Made by a program: the position numbers and the translations under genes. Shown here in pieces: positions 1 to 7,883 of a stretch of 18,844 nt of DNA (position 1 is the stretch's first letter; every line of letters begins with the position of its first letter). The notes under the pieces are model-generated. The model saw only the letters and a program-made list of their open reading frames with translations. It was not told the origin of the DNA and made no database searches. Source of the DNA: an uncultured Clostridium sp. (lineage in GTDB: Bacteria > Bacillota > Clostridia > Clostridiales > Clostridiaceae); assembly GCA_934755305.1 (NCBI GenBank), contig CAKVLD010000056.1, positions 1-18,844 of the forward strand, written 5' to 3'.

Positions 1-80
1 AAGAAGCTTCATCGCTCGACTTGCATGTGTTAAGCACGCCGCCAGCGTTCGTCCTGAGCCAGGATCAAACTCTCAACAAA
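1..80 (-). rRNA. rrs: 16S ribosomal RNA, 5' end only (runs off the left edge)
   Basis: The reverse complement holds the near-universal 16S 5' segment AGAGTTTGATCCTGGCTCAG (bacterial positions 8-27) at 54-73, followed by the conserved GACGAACGCTGGCGGCGTGC block. Counting back from that landmark puts mature nucleotide 1 at about position 80. Only about 80 nt are present; the rest of the gene and any 23S and 5S genes lie to the left, outside the window. Identity is certain. The exact mature 5' end is inferred from family alignment, because processing cannot be read from sequence. The visible variable part is too short to name a species. Confidence 0.97.
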
Positions 81-183
81 AAGTTTAATCTTACTCAAAA
101 AACTTACTCATAAAAAGAATTGCTGGTTCTTAATTTATCTACATCTGTTTAATTTTCAAAGATCAATTGCAGCTCTCGACTGC
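81..183 (-). other. rRNA operon leader with boxA-like antitermination motif
   Basis: This stretch lies between the rRNA promoter and mature 16S. Read on the minus strand it contains TGATCTTTGAAAATT (about 151-165), which resembles the boxA/NusB-binding element of Firmicute rRNA leaders (typically CTTTGAAAA). A small hairpin, GCAG...CTGC (169-183), sits at the expected 5' end of the transcript. No open frame is convincing. The antitermination role is inferred from motif and position. Confidence 0.6.
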
Positions 184-189
184 TTTATT

Positions 190-218
190 ATAATAACATT
201 TCAAAAAACCTTTGTCAA
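190..218 (-). promoter_or_regulatory. rRNA operon promoter (sigma-A type)
   Basis: On the minus strand there is a perfect -35 TTGACA (213-218), a 17-nt spacer, and a -10 TATTAT (190-195) preceded by a TG extension. This puts the start at about 183, some 100 nt upstream of mature 16S. A second TATAAT lies upstream at 279-284 but has no recognisable -35, so it is only a possible second promoter. A perfect 6-bp hairpin, GTCGTC-CCT-GACGAC (260-274), lies just downstream of that second -10. Confidence 0.75.
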
Positions 219-284
219 CAACTTTTTTTAAATTGTTTTTTAGATTTTTTTGTTACTTTGTCGTCCCTGACGACGCTTATTATA

Positions 285-544
285 GTATCATTTTTTTTAT
301 CTTAATCTTATACAAACTCACCCTATTATAAAAGATTACTTTTTATTTTCTTCTTATTTCATCTTATTTTACTGTTTTTCAACTATTGATACACCCGGGT
401 TAGTTATCTGCAAAAATCATGAAGTTTCCAAAAATTATTCTAATCCAAAACATATCCCCCCTATCATTTTCTTTACTGATTTTACTTTTTAACTTAATAT
501 TATATATAGGTATAAAAATTTTACGAATTAGCGAGGGTATATAT
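285..544. other. Divergent intergenic region between rRNA operon and lipoprotein gene
   Basis: AT-rich DNA with no convincing gene. A reading frame from 419 stays open into the lipoprotein, but the upstream ATG has no ribosome binding site and would bury the signal peptide behind an extra hydrophobic segment, so I treat it as noncoding. The GC-rich 8-bp palindrome ACCCGGGT at 393-400 stands out. A weak plus-strand promoter, TTAACT (489-494), 16 nt, TATAAA (511-516), could drive the lipoprotein gene. Confidence 0.4.
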
Positions 545-1570
545 ATGAAAAAAAATTTAATTCTTTATTTATTATTAATAAGTACACTAACTATTACCGG
601 TTGTTCAAACACTGATACAAAAAATAAAACCACCACATTAAAAACTCCAACTATTTCATCTACTTCCAATAACTCAACAACTACCTATGCACCTTTTATC
701 TTAACCGATACCACTATTTATCCTTCTCCTTTTATATTAAATGGAACATCATTAGCTTTTTCAAATTGGGAAGAAAATAATAGAATTTCCTTTCTTAATG
801 ATCCTTTCCCTAAAAATATGATTTCAAAATCCAATGTCAATGACTTTGTGAATTACTACGCAAGTACTTTAACATTGGTTAATAATTTTATCTATTTTGG
901 AGATGAATCCTCTAACCATAATCTTGCATCAATTAATTTAACAGATAAAAGTTATAAAAAAATAAACAATCGTAATGTTCATAATATTACTTCATCAGGC
1001 AAGCAACTTTTTTATTTAGATATTCCAGATAACACTAATCATCAAGCAAAACTTTATTCATATGATACTGAAACCGGAATAGAAAAGTTATTATGTAATC
1101 ATAGTATAGGAAAATACTTGATAAACGGAAATTTTATTTTATACCAAAATCTTAGCGATGGTGGAAAACTATACAAAATAACTATTGACGGACAAAACAA
1201 CGAGAAATTAACCAATTTTTCTGTTGATAGTTTTGCTCCATACTCATCAGAATTATTAGTTATTAATTCTGATGATAATAACACTTTATACTCAGTTGAT
1301 ACTTCTACATATGAAGCTAAAAGATTATCTTTAATTAATGCTAAAGATTTAAAAGTAACTAACAATCAACTATTCTTTATAAATTTAGGAGATTCAAACT
1401 GGTTATATAAACTTACTGTTAATATCGAATCATCTGAAATAAAAACTGAACCTATAATTTCTTCTAGTATTAATGATTTCTACTTAGTAGAAAATTATTT
1501 GTTCTATCAAAAAGGTACTAATGTAAATAATCCATACTTTATTACTATTAATCAAAATAATGTTCAATAA
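545..1570 (+). CDS. Predicted lipoprotein with beta-propeller-like repeats (DUF5050-like)
   Basis: A 341-residue protein starting at the ATG at 545, which has a GAGG ribosome binding site about 9 nt upstream. The N-terminus is a type II signal peptide: KK at 2-3, a hydrophobic run at 5-17, then lipobox ITGC with the lipidated cysteine at residue 20. A Ser/Thr/Asn-rich linker follows (about 21-48). The rest is a series of short beta-strand repeats with phrases such as LYSYDTETG, LYKITIDGQNNEKLT and LYSVDTSTYEAKRL. These resemble the DUF5050 family of clostridial surface beta-propellers, which probably fold as blades. Ligand and role are unknown. It is the only plus-strand gene in the window, lies between an rRNA operon and murD, and looks like a lineage-specific addition. 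Signal peptide and lipobox are seen; the fold is inferred from repeat character. Confidence 0.8.
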   Translation: MKKNLILYLLLISTLTITGCSNTDTKNKTTTLKTPTISSTSNNSTTTYAPFILTDTTIYPSPFILNGTSLAFSNWEENNRISFLNDPFPKNMISKSNVNDFVNYYASTLTLVNNFIYFGDESSNHNLASINLTDKSYKKINNRNVHNITSSGKQLFYLDIPDNTNHQAKLYSYDTETGIEKLLCNHSIGKYLINGNFILYQNLSDGGKLYKITIDGQNNEKLTNFSVDSFAPYSSELLVINSDDNNTLYSVDTSTYEAKRLSLINAKDLKVTNNQLFFINLGDSNWLYKLTVNIESSEIKTEPIISSSINDFYLVENYLFYQKGTNVNNPYFITINQNNVQ

Positions 1571-1577
1571 AACAATT

Positions 1578-1619
1578 AAGGGAGTTATGAAATCATATTT
1601 TTAATTTCATACCCCCTTT
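1578..1619. terminator. Probable bidirectional terminator between convergent genes
   Basis: An imperfect hairpin with an 8-bp core, TATGAAAT/ATTTCATA, extended by GGG/CCC and AA/TT. It lies between the stop of the lipoprotein gene and the stop of murD, which converge here. T-rich tracts on either side are short, so efficiency is uncertain. Confidence 0.55.
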
Positions 1620-1643
1620 ATAATATCTAAACATATATAATAC

Positions 1644-3020
1644 TTAAATATTATTAACTATTTCCTTGAACTTATTACCTCTTGCCATAAAATTAGGAAA
1701 CATATCAAAAGAAGCACAAGCTGGTGATAATGTAACCACATCTCCATCTATTGCTAGTTCCTTCGCTTTCATAACTGCATCTTCTAAATCATTAGCAAAT
1801 GTCATATTAATCTTAATACCTTTTTCATCTTCTAACTTATCAAAAACATCTTTTATTTTATCCTTTGTAGCTCCAACTAATACTAATTCTTTTATATATG
1901 GATACCCTTCATTAGCTAAAGGTGTAAAAGGAATATGTTTATCATAACCACCAGCTATTAATATAACTTTTCTATCAAAAGCTCTTAAACCAGCAAGAGT
2001 TCTTGTAGGACTTGAAGCTATCGAATCATTATAATACTTAACCCCTTCTATTTCTCTAACTAATTCACATCTATGTTCAACACCTGTAAAACTTTCTGCT
2101 ACATTTTTCATAGATTCTATAGAAACATCATCTTTTGTCGCTATAAATGCAGCTAAATAATTCTCTACATTATGCATGCCCTTAATCACTATATTATCTT
2201 TTCTACAAACTTCTTTTCCTTCTAAATATAACCCCCCCTCTTCAAAGTATGCCCCATCTTTTAATATTCTTTTTGAAGAGAATTCTCTTACTTCTCCTTT
2301 TGCTTCTTTTTCAAAAGAATATGTTATATCATTTTCTCTATTTACTACTAAAATATCCTTTTCATTTTGATATAAGAATATATTTTTCTTAGAATCTATA
2401 TATTCTTGCATATCTTTATGCATATCTAAATGGTTGGGAGCCAAATTAGTACATACTGCCACATCAATTTGGCAATCCATAGTCATAAGTTGAAAGCTTG
2501 ATAATTCTAGTACCACCATATCTCTTTCATCTATTTCTTCTATTTGAGAGAATAATGGAGTCCCTATATTGCCACCAACCCATGTTTTATATCCTTCTTG
2601 CATTAATAACTTAGATATAATAGTTGTTGTAGTAGTCTTACCATCACTACCTGTTATTGCATAAATTTTCCCTCTGCAATATTTCACAAACTCTTCCATC
2701 TCTGAAGTTATGTACGCCCCTTCATTTTTAACCCTTACTAAAGCTTCACTATCAATTCTCATAGAAGGTGTTTTAAATACAACTTCGAAGCCAGTTAACT
2801 TTTCTAAATAACCTTCTCCTAAAACTAATTTTACTCCCATACTCTTGAATTCTTCAGAAATTCCACCTAAAGCACCTTCACTTTTTTTATCAAAAGCAGT
2901 TACATTAGCTCCTAACTTCACCAAAAACTTTATCAATGGAATATTTGATACACCTATCCCTACTACAGCTACTTTTTTTTCTTTAATAAAATCCTTAAAC
3001 TCCTTAAAATCCCTTCTCAT
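1644..3020 (-). CDS. murD: UDP-N-acetylmuramoyl-L-alanine--D-glutamate ligase
   Basis: A 458-residue cytoplasmic Mur ligase that adds D-glutamate to UDP-MurNAc-L-Ala in peptidoglycan precursor synthesis. Visible features: a Rossmann-like N-terminal domain with VAVVGIGVSN (17-26) for the UDP-substrate; the ATP-binding loop ITGSDGKTTTTT (122-133), where S-D replaces the common T-N; NLAPNHLDMH (192-201); the C-terminal-domain signature YNDSIASSPTRT (330-341); AGGYDKHIPF (356-365); and LSPACASFDMF (431-441) near the end. Length is normal for the family. The ATG has GGAGG 9 nt upstream. The gene stands alone: the terminator of glyS precedes it, so it probably has its own promoter. TGGATA (3090-3095), 18 nt, TATAAT (3066-3071) is a weak candidate. 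MurD separated from the dcw cluster is common in clostridia. Confidence 0.95.
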   Translation of the reverse strand: MRRDFKEFKDFIKEKKVAVVGIGVSNIPLIKFLVKLGANVTAFDKKSEGALGGISEEFKSMGVKLVLGEGYLEKLTGFEVVFKTPSMRIDSEALVRVKNEGAYITSEMEEFVKYCRGKIYAITGSDGKTTTTTIISKLLMQEGYKTWVGGNIGTPLFSQIEEIDERDMVVLELSSFQLMTMDCQIDVAVCTNLAPNHLDMHKDMQEYIDSKKNIFLYQNEKDILVVNRENDITYSFEKEAKGEVREFSSKRILKDGAYFEEGGLYLEGKEVCRKDNIVIKGMHNVENYLAAFIATKDDVSIESMKNVAESFTGVEHRCELVREIEGVKYYNDSIASSPTRTLAGLRAFDRKVILIAGGYDKHIPFTPLANEGYPYIKELVLVGATKDKIKDVFDKLEDEKGIKINMTFANDLEDAVMKAKELAIDGDVVTLSPACASFDMFPNFMARGNKFKEIVNNI

Positions 3021-3114
3021 TATATTACGCCTCCATTTTATATTTAGACTGTTTATATAATAAACATTATATTAGTGTACTTCTTAGTATATCCATATTT
3101 TCTTATTATACTAA

Positions 3115-3164
3115 ATTAAAATCAAAGCGAAGCTATAGAGTATTCTCTAATTAAGCTTCGCTTT
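3115..3164 (-). terminator. glyS transcription terminator
   Basis: A perfect 11-bp stem, AAAGCGAAGCT (3124-3134) with AGCTTCGCTTT (3154-3164), with a nested TAGAG/CTCTA hairpin in the loop. On the minus strand it is followed by a T-rich tail (GATTTTAATTTAG). It lies 17 nt after the glyS stop. Confidence 0.8.
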
Positions 3165-3180
3165 TAAATATATAATTATC

Positions 3181-4581
3181 TTAGAATTCTAAGCTCTTAG
3201 CAATATATGCTTCTAATTCAGAAATCTTAACTCTTTCTTGTTCCATACTATCTCTATGTCTTATAGTAACCGATTCATCTTCCATTGTATCAAAATCTAT
3301 AGTTATACAGAATGGTGTACCAATCTCATCTTGTCTTCTGTATCTCTTTCCTATACTTCCAGCTTCATCATATTCAAGATTAAATTTCTTACTTAATTCA
3401 GAATACACTTCTAATGCTTTTTCTGAAAGTTTCTTAGACAATGGTAATATAGCTGCCTTATATGGTGCTAAAGCTGGATGTAAGTGCATAACAACTCTTG
3501 AATCTTTCTTATCTTCTGTTGATAAATCTTCTTCATCATAAGCATCTACTAAAAATGCTAAAGCAACTCTATCTGCACCTAAAGAAGGTTCTATACAATA
3601 TGGTACATATTTTTCGTTTGTAGTTGGATCTAAATAACTCATATCTTGACCTGAATGTTCTTGATGTTTAGTTAAGTCATAATCAGTTCTATCAGCTATT
3701 CCCCATAATTCTCCCCATCCAAATGGGAATAAGTATTCTATATCTGAAGTAGCTTTTGAGTAGAATGATAATTCCTCTGCTGCATGATCTCTCATTCTTA
3801 AGTTTTCTTTATTAACACCTAAGTTAAGTAAGAAGTTCCAACAATAATCTCTCCAATATCCAAACCATTCCAAATCAGTTCCTGGTTTACAGAAAAACTC
3901 TAATTCCATTTGTTCGAATTCTCTAGTTCTGAAAGTAAAGTTACCTGGAGTAATTTCATTTCTAAATGATTTACCTATTTGAGCTATACCAAATGGCACT
4001 TTCTTTCTTGAAGTTCTTTGTACTTGCTTAAAGTTAACAAATATACCTTGAGCTGTTTCTGGTCTTAGGTATATTTCATTTTTCGAATCTTCTGTAACAC
4101 CTGCATGAGTTTTAAACATTAAATTAAATTTTCTTATATCTGTATAGTTCATTTCTCCGCATTTAGGACAAACTATGTTATGTTTTTCAATATACTCTTT
4201 TAATTGCTCATTTGACCAACCATCTGCTGATGCAACTTCTACACCACTTGCAGTCATATGATCTTCAACTAATTTATCTGCTCTAAATCTAGCTTTACAT
4301 TCTTTACAGTCCATTAACGGATCTGAAAATCCACCAACATGTCCTGACGCTACCCATACTTCTCTATTCATTAATATAGCAGCATCTACCCCTACATTAT
4401 ATGGGCTTTCTTGCACAAACTTCTTCCACCATGCTTTTTTTACGTTATTTTTAAATTCTACCCCTAGTGGGCCATAATCCCAAGAGTTAGCCAATCCTCC
4501 ATAAATATCTGATCCAGGAAATATAAATCCTCTACTTTTACAAAGAGCCACTATTTTATCCATTGTCTTCTCAACTGCCAT
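3181..4581 (-). CDS. glyS: Glycine--tRNA ligase, class II homodimeric type
   Basis: A 466-residue cytoplasmic enzyme that charges tRNA-Gly. It is the single-chain (alpha2) GlyRS type, not the GlyQ/GlyS heterotetramer. Visible features: GFIFPGSDIYGGL (18-30) and DYGPLG (35-40) at the N-terminus; a Cys-pair insertion CKEC (92-95) and CPKC (138-141), likely a zinc site; YLRPETAQGIF (171-181); the class II motif 2 region GKSFRNEITPGNFTFRTREF (203-222); and the motif 3 element SLGADRVALAFL. I start at the ATG at 4581, with GGAGGT 7 nt upstream. A TTG 15 nt further upstream overlaps the ribosome binding site itself and is unlikely. Expression is controlled by the T-box leader directly upstream. A terminator follows. 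The symbol is also written glyQS or grs in other genomes. Confidence 0.96.
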   Translation of the reverse strand: MAVEKTMDKIVALCKSRGFIFPGSDIYGGLANSWDYGPLGVEFKNNVKKAWWKKFVQESPYNVGVDAAILMNREVWVASGHVGGFSDPLMDCKECKARFRADKLVEDHMTASGVEVASADGWSNEQLKEYIEKHNIVCPKCGEMNYTDIRKFNLMFKTHAGVTEDSKNEIYLRPETAQGIFVNFKQVQRTSRKKVPFGIAQIGKSFRNEITPGNFTFRTREFEQMELEFFCKPGTDLEWFGYWRDYCWNFLLNLGVNKENLRMRDHAAEELSFYSKATSDIEYLFPFGWGELWGIADRTDYDLTKHQEHSGQDMSYLDPTTNEKYVPYCIEPSLGADRVALAFLVDAYDEEDLSTEDKKDSRVVMHLHPALAPYKAAILPLSKKLSEKALEVYSELSKKFNLEYDEAGSIGKRYRRQDEIGTPFCITIDFDTMEDESVTIRHRDSMEQERVKISELEAYIAKSLEF

Positions 4582-4612
4582 AACAGACACCTCCAATTGT
4601 TTTTCTATAAAA

Positions 4613-4637
4613 TAAAAAAAGCCCTATCCTCAAAGGG
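4613..4637 (-). terminator. T-box attenuator terminator
   Basis: On the minus strand, CCCT and AGGG form the terminator stem followed by a run of seven T (4614-4620). The CCCTT strand can instead pair with AAGGG of the T-box core to form the antiterminator. This is the expected regulated terminator about 30 nt before the glyS start. Confidence 0.85.
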
Positions 4638-4801
4638 ACGAAAATTTTCCGCGGTTCCACCCTTCTTGGCATAAGCCCATCTTTCAAACTTGCACTCAAA
4701 AGCTCCCTTCATCTTTCTCATATAATGATTTACACCCAACATCATCTCTCTTTAATACTACAAAGACTACTCCTCTTTCTCTCTGTGCCTATATAATTTA
4801 T
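4613..4801 (-). promoter_or_regulatory. Glycine T-box riboswitch leader of glyS
   Basis: The leader carries the T-box core AAGGGTGGAACCGCGG (4649-4664, minus strand), including the UGGA that pairs with the uncharged tRNA acceptor end. The Stem I side has a GA-rich AGAGAGAAAGAGG segment near its 5' base, like the kink-turn region of known glyQS leaders, and a closing pairing GCAC/GTGC. The specifier lies in GGGAGC (4702-4707); GGA (4704-4706) is the most likely codon and GGG (4705-4707) the alternative, both Gly. The known mechanism is that uncharged tRNA-Gly stabilises the antiterminator, allowing read-through into glyS; charged tRNA leaves the terminator. Confidence 0.92.
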
Positions 4802-4807
4802 ATTTTC

Positions 4808-4835
4808 ATTTTATCAAAAGAGTATTATATGTCAA
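4808..4835 (-). promoter_or_regulatory. glyS promoter (sigma-A type)
   Basis: Minus strand: perfect -35 TTGACA (4830-4835), 16-nt spacer, -10 TAAAAT (4808-4813) with a TGA extension immediately before it. The start would be about 4801, just upstream of the T-box Stem I. Confidence 0.8.
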
Positions 4836-4892
4836 GAGTTATATAAGCATTTATAACCTTCTATAGCATAATTTATATTATTTTTAAACAAC

Positions 4893-4917
4893 AAAAAAGC
4901 GATGTACCAACATCGCT
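4893..4917 (-). terminator. Terminator of the tRNA-Asn array
   Basis: Minus strand: a 7-bp stem, AGCGATG with CATCGCT (arms 4898-4904 and 4911-4917), then a run of six T. It closes the three-gene tRNA transcript, 13 nt after the last tRNA and before the glyS promoter. Confidence 0.85.
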
Positions 4918-4929
4918 ATTATAATCAAT

Positions 4930-5004
<75 letters not shown>

Positions 5005-5031
5005 ATATTATTAATAACTATTAAACTTAAA

Positions 5032-5106
<75 letters not shown>

Positions 5107-5133
5107 ATATTATTAATAATTATTAAATTTAAA

Positions 5134-5208
<75 letters not shown>

Positions 5209-5225
5209 ATATCATTACAATAATT

Positions 5226-5253
5226 ATTATAACAACTTTGCGCTAAAATGCAA
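5226..5253 (-). promoter_or_regulatory. Promoter of the tRNA-Asn array
   Basis: Minus strand: -35 TTGCAT (5248-5253), 16-nt spacer, perfect -10 TATAAT (5226-5231) with TG extension. The predicted start is about 10 nt before the first tRNA. Confidence 0.7.
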
Positions 5254-5477
5254 GTCTTTTTTATATTTTTTTATAAATAATATTCTCTACCATTAATTTA
5301 ACTTCACCTATACCATTTTTCTCACACTAAATAGCACTATTTATTTAATAACAGTATATATTTCAACTTCTTCTTTTTCCATTCTTGTTCTTAATTATAT
5401 TCACTATAATCTTGGTATCAAAAATTATATCTGTATTTCTATTTTCTATTTAACAAATTAGAATATAGATGTTTATC
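5254..5477. other. AT-rich intergenic DNA, possible further gene relics
   Basis: No intact gene. On the minus strand a short coding-like run, CEKNGIGEVKLMVENIIYKK, ends in a stop at about 5268, and another ends MEKEEVEIYTVIK at about 5348. Both are too short to call. They may belong with the broken frame at 5478-5688 as remains of lost genes, but that is speculation. Confidence 0.3.
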
Positions 5478-5688
5478 TTACGTATCTAAATATATTCTTA
5501 ACTTACCTGCTAAAACATTAATAACCTTTTCCATATACACTTGAACTGATTCAATGTTATCCAATTTAATATATCCCTCTAATTCATCAAGTAACTTATA
5601 TATCTTTATGTTGTCTTTAAAAATTTTCTGAACTCATTTTATCTTCCATACCATAACTTTCATTTTTTATAAATATAACACCTTCCAT
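5478..5688 (-). pseudogene. Frameshifted remnant of an unidentified small protein
   Basis: Two coding-like minus-strand frames abut. The first runs from an ATG at 5688 (MEGVIFIKNESYGMEDKMS...) and stops just after ENF at an A-run (5619-5623; T-run on the coding strand). The second continues KDNIKIYKLLDELEGYIKLD, then VYMEKVINVLAGKLRIYLDT, and stops at 5478-5480. The span is 211 nt, three times 70 plus one, so removing a single T from the homopolymer gives one 69-residue frame reading ...SSENFKDNIKIYKLL. The charged and hydrophobic pattern looks like real helical protein, but I recognise no family. No clear ribosome binding site is visible. It could be a truncated tail of a larger lost gene, a sequencing error in the homopolymer, or chance. 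Confidence 0.35.
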
Positions 5689-5721
5689 AACACTATTACA
5701 TAACAAGAGTTACAAATTATG

Positions 5722-5760
5722 CAAAAAAATCTCTGCATATTTTTAAAATATACAGAGATT
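5722..5760 (-). terminator. lysS transcription terminator
   Basis: Minus strand: AATCTCTG (5753-5760) pairs with CAGAGATT (5728-5735), the stem extends into an A/T-rich inner helix, and a run of seven T follows. It begins 16 nt after the lysS stop and ends the greA-lysS transcript. Confidence 0.85.
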
Positions 5761-5776
5761 ATTTAGAACTAATATT

Positions 5777-7288
5777 CTAGTTATTTGTTTGTGGTTTCAT
5801 AGTTGGGAATAATAATACGTCTCTAATTGATGCTGAATCAGTTAAGAACATTATTAATCTATCTATTCCTATTCCTAAACCACCTGTTGGAGGCATTCCT
5901 GTTTCTAATGCGCTCATGAATTCTTCATCAATCATGTAAGCTTCGTCATCTCCAAGCTCTCTTGACTTAGCTTGTTGTTCAAATCTTTCTCTTTGAACTA
6001 TTGGATCATTTAATTCTGAATATGCATTACATATCTCTCTACCGAAAACAAATCCTTCAAATCTTTCAGTGAAAGCTTCATTTCCTCTCTTCTTCTTAGT
6101 TAATGGAGATATTTCTACTGGATAGTCTATGATGAATGTTGGTTGAATCATATTCTTTTCACCAAATTCTTCGTATAATGCATTAAGCACTTCCCCCTTA
6201 GTTACAGTTTCTAATGGCTTAGGGAATTCTAAGTGCTTTTCTTTAGCTATAGCTTGTGCTTCTTCATCACTAGAGATAGCATTAAAGTCTACACCTGCAT
6301 ATTCTTTAACTGCATCTACCATTGTAATTCTTCTCCAAGGTGGCTTAAAGTCTATTTCAGTTCCTTGGTACGTTACCTTAGTTGTTCCATTTACCTTTTG
6401 ACAAACTTCTGCAATCATATTTTCACAGATTTCCATCATATCATTATAGTCTGCATATGCTTCATATAATTCTATACAAGTGAATTCTGGATTATGTCTT
6501 ACTGACATACCTTCATTTCTGAAGTTTCTTCCCATTTCATATACTTTTTCAAACCCTGCAACTATAAGTCTCTTTAAGTATAACTCTGTTGCAATTCTTA
6601 AATACATATCAATATCTAATGTATTATGATGAGTTATAAATGGTTTTGCTGCTGCTCCACCTGCAATAGCTCCAAGAATTGGAGTATCAACTTCTAAGAA
6701 TCCTCTATTATCTAAGAAACTTCTTATTCCACTGATAATTTGGCTTCTCTTTATAAATGTATCTTTAACTTCAGGATTAGTTATTATATCAACTTCTCTT
6801 TGTCTATATCTTAAATCAGGATCCTTTAATCCATGCCATTTTTCAGGTAATGGTTTTAATGACTTACAAACTAATTCAAAACTTTTAACTTTAACTGATA
6901 TTTCTTCAGTTCTAGTTTTAAAAACTTCACCTGTAGCAGCTACTATATCACCTATATCATAAGTTTTATATGATTTTAGATTTTCTTCTCCTACTTCATC
7001 TATTTTAATGAATAGTTGTATTTTCCCATCTCTATCATGAATATCAGAGAAAACAACTTTTCCTTGTCCTCTCTTAGACATAATTCTTCCTGCAACAGTT
7101 ACTATTTTGCCTTCTAATTCTTCAAAATTAGCTTTTACTTGTTCTGATGTATGAGTTCTTTCAACTTTATATACATCAAATGGATCCTTACCTTGCTTTT
7201 GTAATTCTTCTAGCTTCTCTCTTCTTAATCTTTCTTGTTCGCTAAATTGAGATTCTAGCTCTTGTAAATTCATTTCCTCAGTTGACAT
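5777..7288 (-). CDS. lysS: Lysine--tRNA ligase, class II
   Basis: A 503-residue cytoplasmic enzyme that charges tRNA-Lys. It has the usual class IIb plan: a charged N-terminal helix (about 1-40), an OB-fold anticodon-binding domain (about 60-150; VTVAGRIMSKRGQGKVVF at 63-80), then the catalytic core. Motif 1 is near GFLEVDTPIL (196-205), motif 2 covers GRNFRNEGMSVRHNPEFT (253-270), and motif 3 is GLGIGIDRLIMFLT (470-483). Length and motifs are normal. The ATG has GGAGG about 8 nt upstream. It follows greA by 14 nt and surely shares its transcript; a terminator follows. The greA-lysS pairing is common in clostridia and related Firmicutes. Confidence 0.97.
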   Translation of the reverse strand: MSTEEMNLQELESQFSEQERLRREKLEELQKQGKDPFDVYKVERTHTSEQVKANFEELEGKIVTVAGRIMSKRGQGKVVFSDIHDRDGKIQLFIKIDEVGEENLKSYKTYDIGDIVAATGEVFKTRTEEISVKVKSFELVCKSLKPLPEKWHGLKDPDLRYRQREVDIITNPEVKDTFIKRSQIISGIRSFLDNRGFLEVDTPILGAIAGGAAAKPFITHHNTLDIDMYLRIATELYLKRLIVAGFEKVYEMGRNFRNEGMSVRHNPEFTCIELYEAYADYNDMMEICENMIAEVCQKVNGTTKVTYQGTEIDFKPPWRRITMVDAVKEYAGVDFNAISSDEEAQAIAKEKHLEFPKPLETVTKGEVLNALYEEFGEKNMIQPTFIIDYPVEISPLTKKKRGNEAFTERFEGFVFGREICNAYSELNDPIVQRERFEQQAKSRELGDDEAYMIDEEFMSALETGMPPTGGLGIGIDRLIMFLTDSASIRDVLLFPTMKPQTNN

Positions 7289-7302
7289 TTATAATCCCTC
7301 CA

Positions 7303-7785
7303 TTACTCTCTTCTTATTTCTAATATTTCAAACTTACTAATTCCATCTGGAACAACAGCTTCTACTATTTCACCAACTTTATGCCCTATAAGAGCTGCTC
7401 CTACTGGAGACTCATTTGAAATCTTAAAATTCATTGGATCTGCTTCTGCTGAACCAACTATTGTATATTCAACTTCTTCATCGAAGTCATAATCTTTAAC
7501 TTTAACTATTGCTCCAACAGCAACAGTTCCAACTGGAATTTCAGCTTCATCAACTACAGAAGCATTCTTTAACATATTTTCTAATTGAAGAATTCTTCCT
7601 TCTGTAAATGCTTGCTCATTCTTAGCTTCATCATATTCAGAGTTTTCACTTAAATCTCCGTAACCTAAAGCCACCTTTATTTTTTCAGTTATTTCTTTTC
7701 TTTTAACTGTTTTTAAAAATTCTAATTCTTCTTCTAATTTTTTTACACCTTCATATGTCATTATATATTTTTTAGATTCGCTCAT
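7303..7785 (-). CDS. greA: Transcription elongation factor GreA
   Basis: A 160-residue factor that enters the RNA polymerase secondary channel and stimulates cleavage of backtracked RNA. The N-terminal coiled coil (about 10-75) carries the tip GDLSENSEY (43-51), with the acidic pair D44 and E47 matching the catalytic-tip residues of known GreA. The C-terminal FKBP-like domain includes VGAALIGHKVGEIVE. Length is typical. The ATG has a GGGGAG ribosome binding site. It is first in a two-gene operon with lysS, driven by the consensus promoter upstream. Confidence 0.96.
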   Translation of the reverse strand: MSESKKYIMTYEGVKKLEEELEFLKTVKRKEITEKIKVALGYGDLSENSEYDEAKNEQAFTEGRILQLENMLKNASVVDEAEIPVGTVAVGAIVKVKDYDFDEEVEYTIVGSAEADPMNFKISNESPVGAALIGHKVGEIVEAVVPDGISKFEILEIRRE

Positions 7786-7847
7786 ATTTTACTCCCCTTC
7801 AACACATAATAATTTATTTTTTTATATCATTGCTAAGTATTTAACAT

Positions 7848-7876
7848 ATTATAAATCAGCCTATATAATATGTCAA
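7848..7876 (-). promoter_or_regulatory. greA-lysS promoter (consensus sigma-A)
   Basis: Minus strand: -35 TTGACA (7871-7876), exactly 17 nt, -10 TATAAT (7848-7853). Both hexamers are perfect. The start is about 7841, giving a leader of roughly 55 nt to the greA ATG. Confidence 0.88.
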
Positions 7877-7883
7877 TAAATGA

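Noticed and set aside
419..544. Extended N-terminus for the lipoprotein from an ATG at 419
   Set aside because: No ribosome binding site there, and it would place a 42-residue hydrophobic extension ahead of a clear lipoprotein signal peptide with its own site at 545.
1099..1365. 88-residue minus-strand frame inside the lipoprotein gene
   Set aside because: Antisense to a gene with a clear signal peptide and lipobox; no site or family support.
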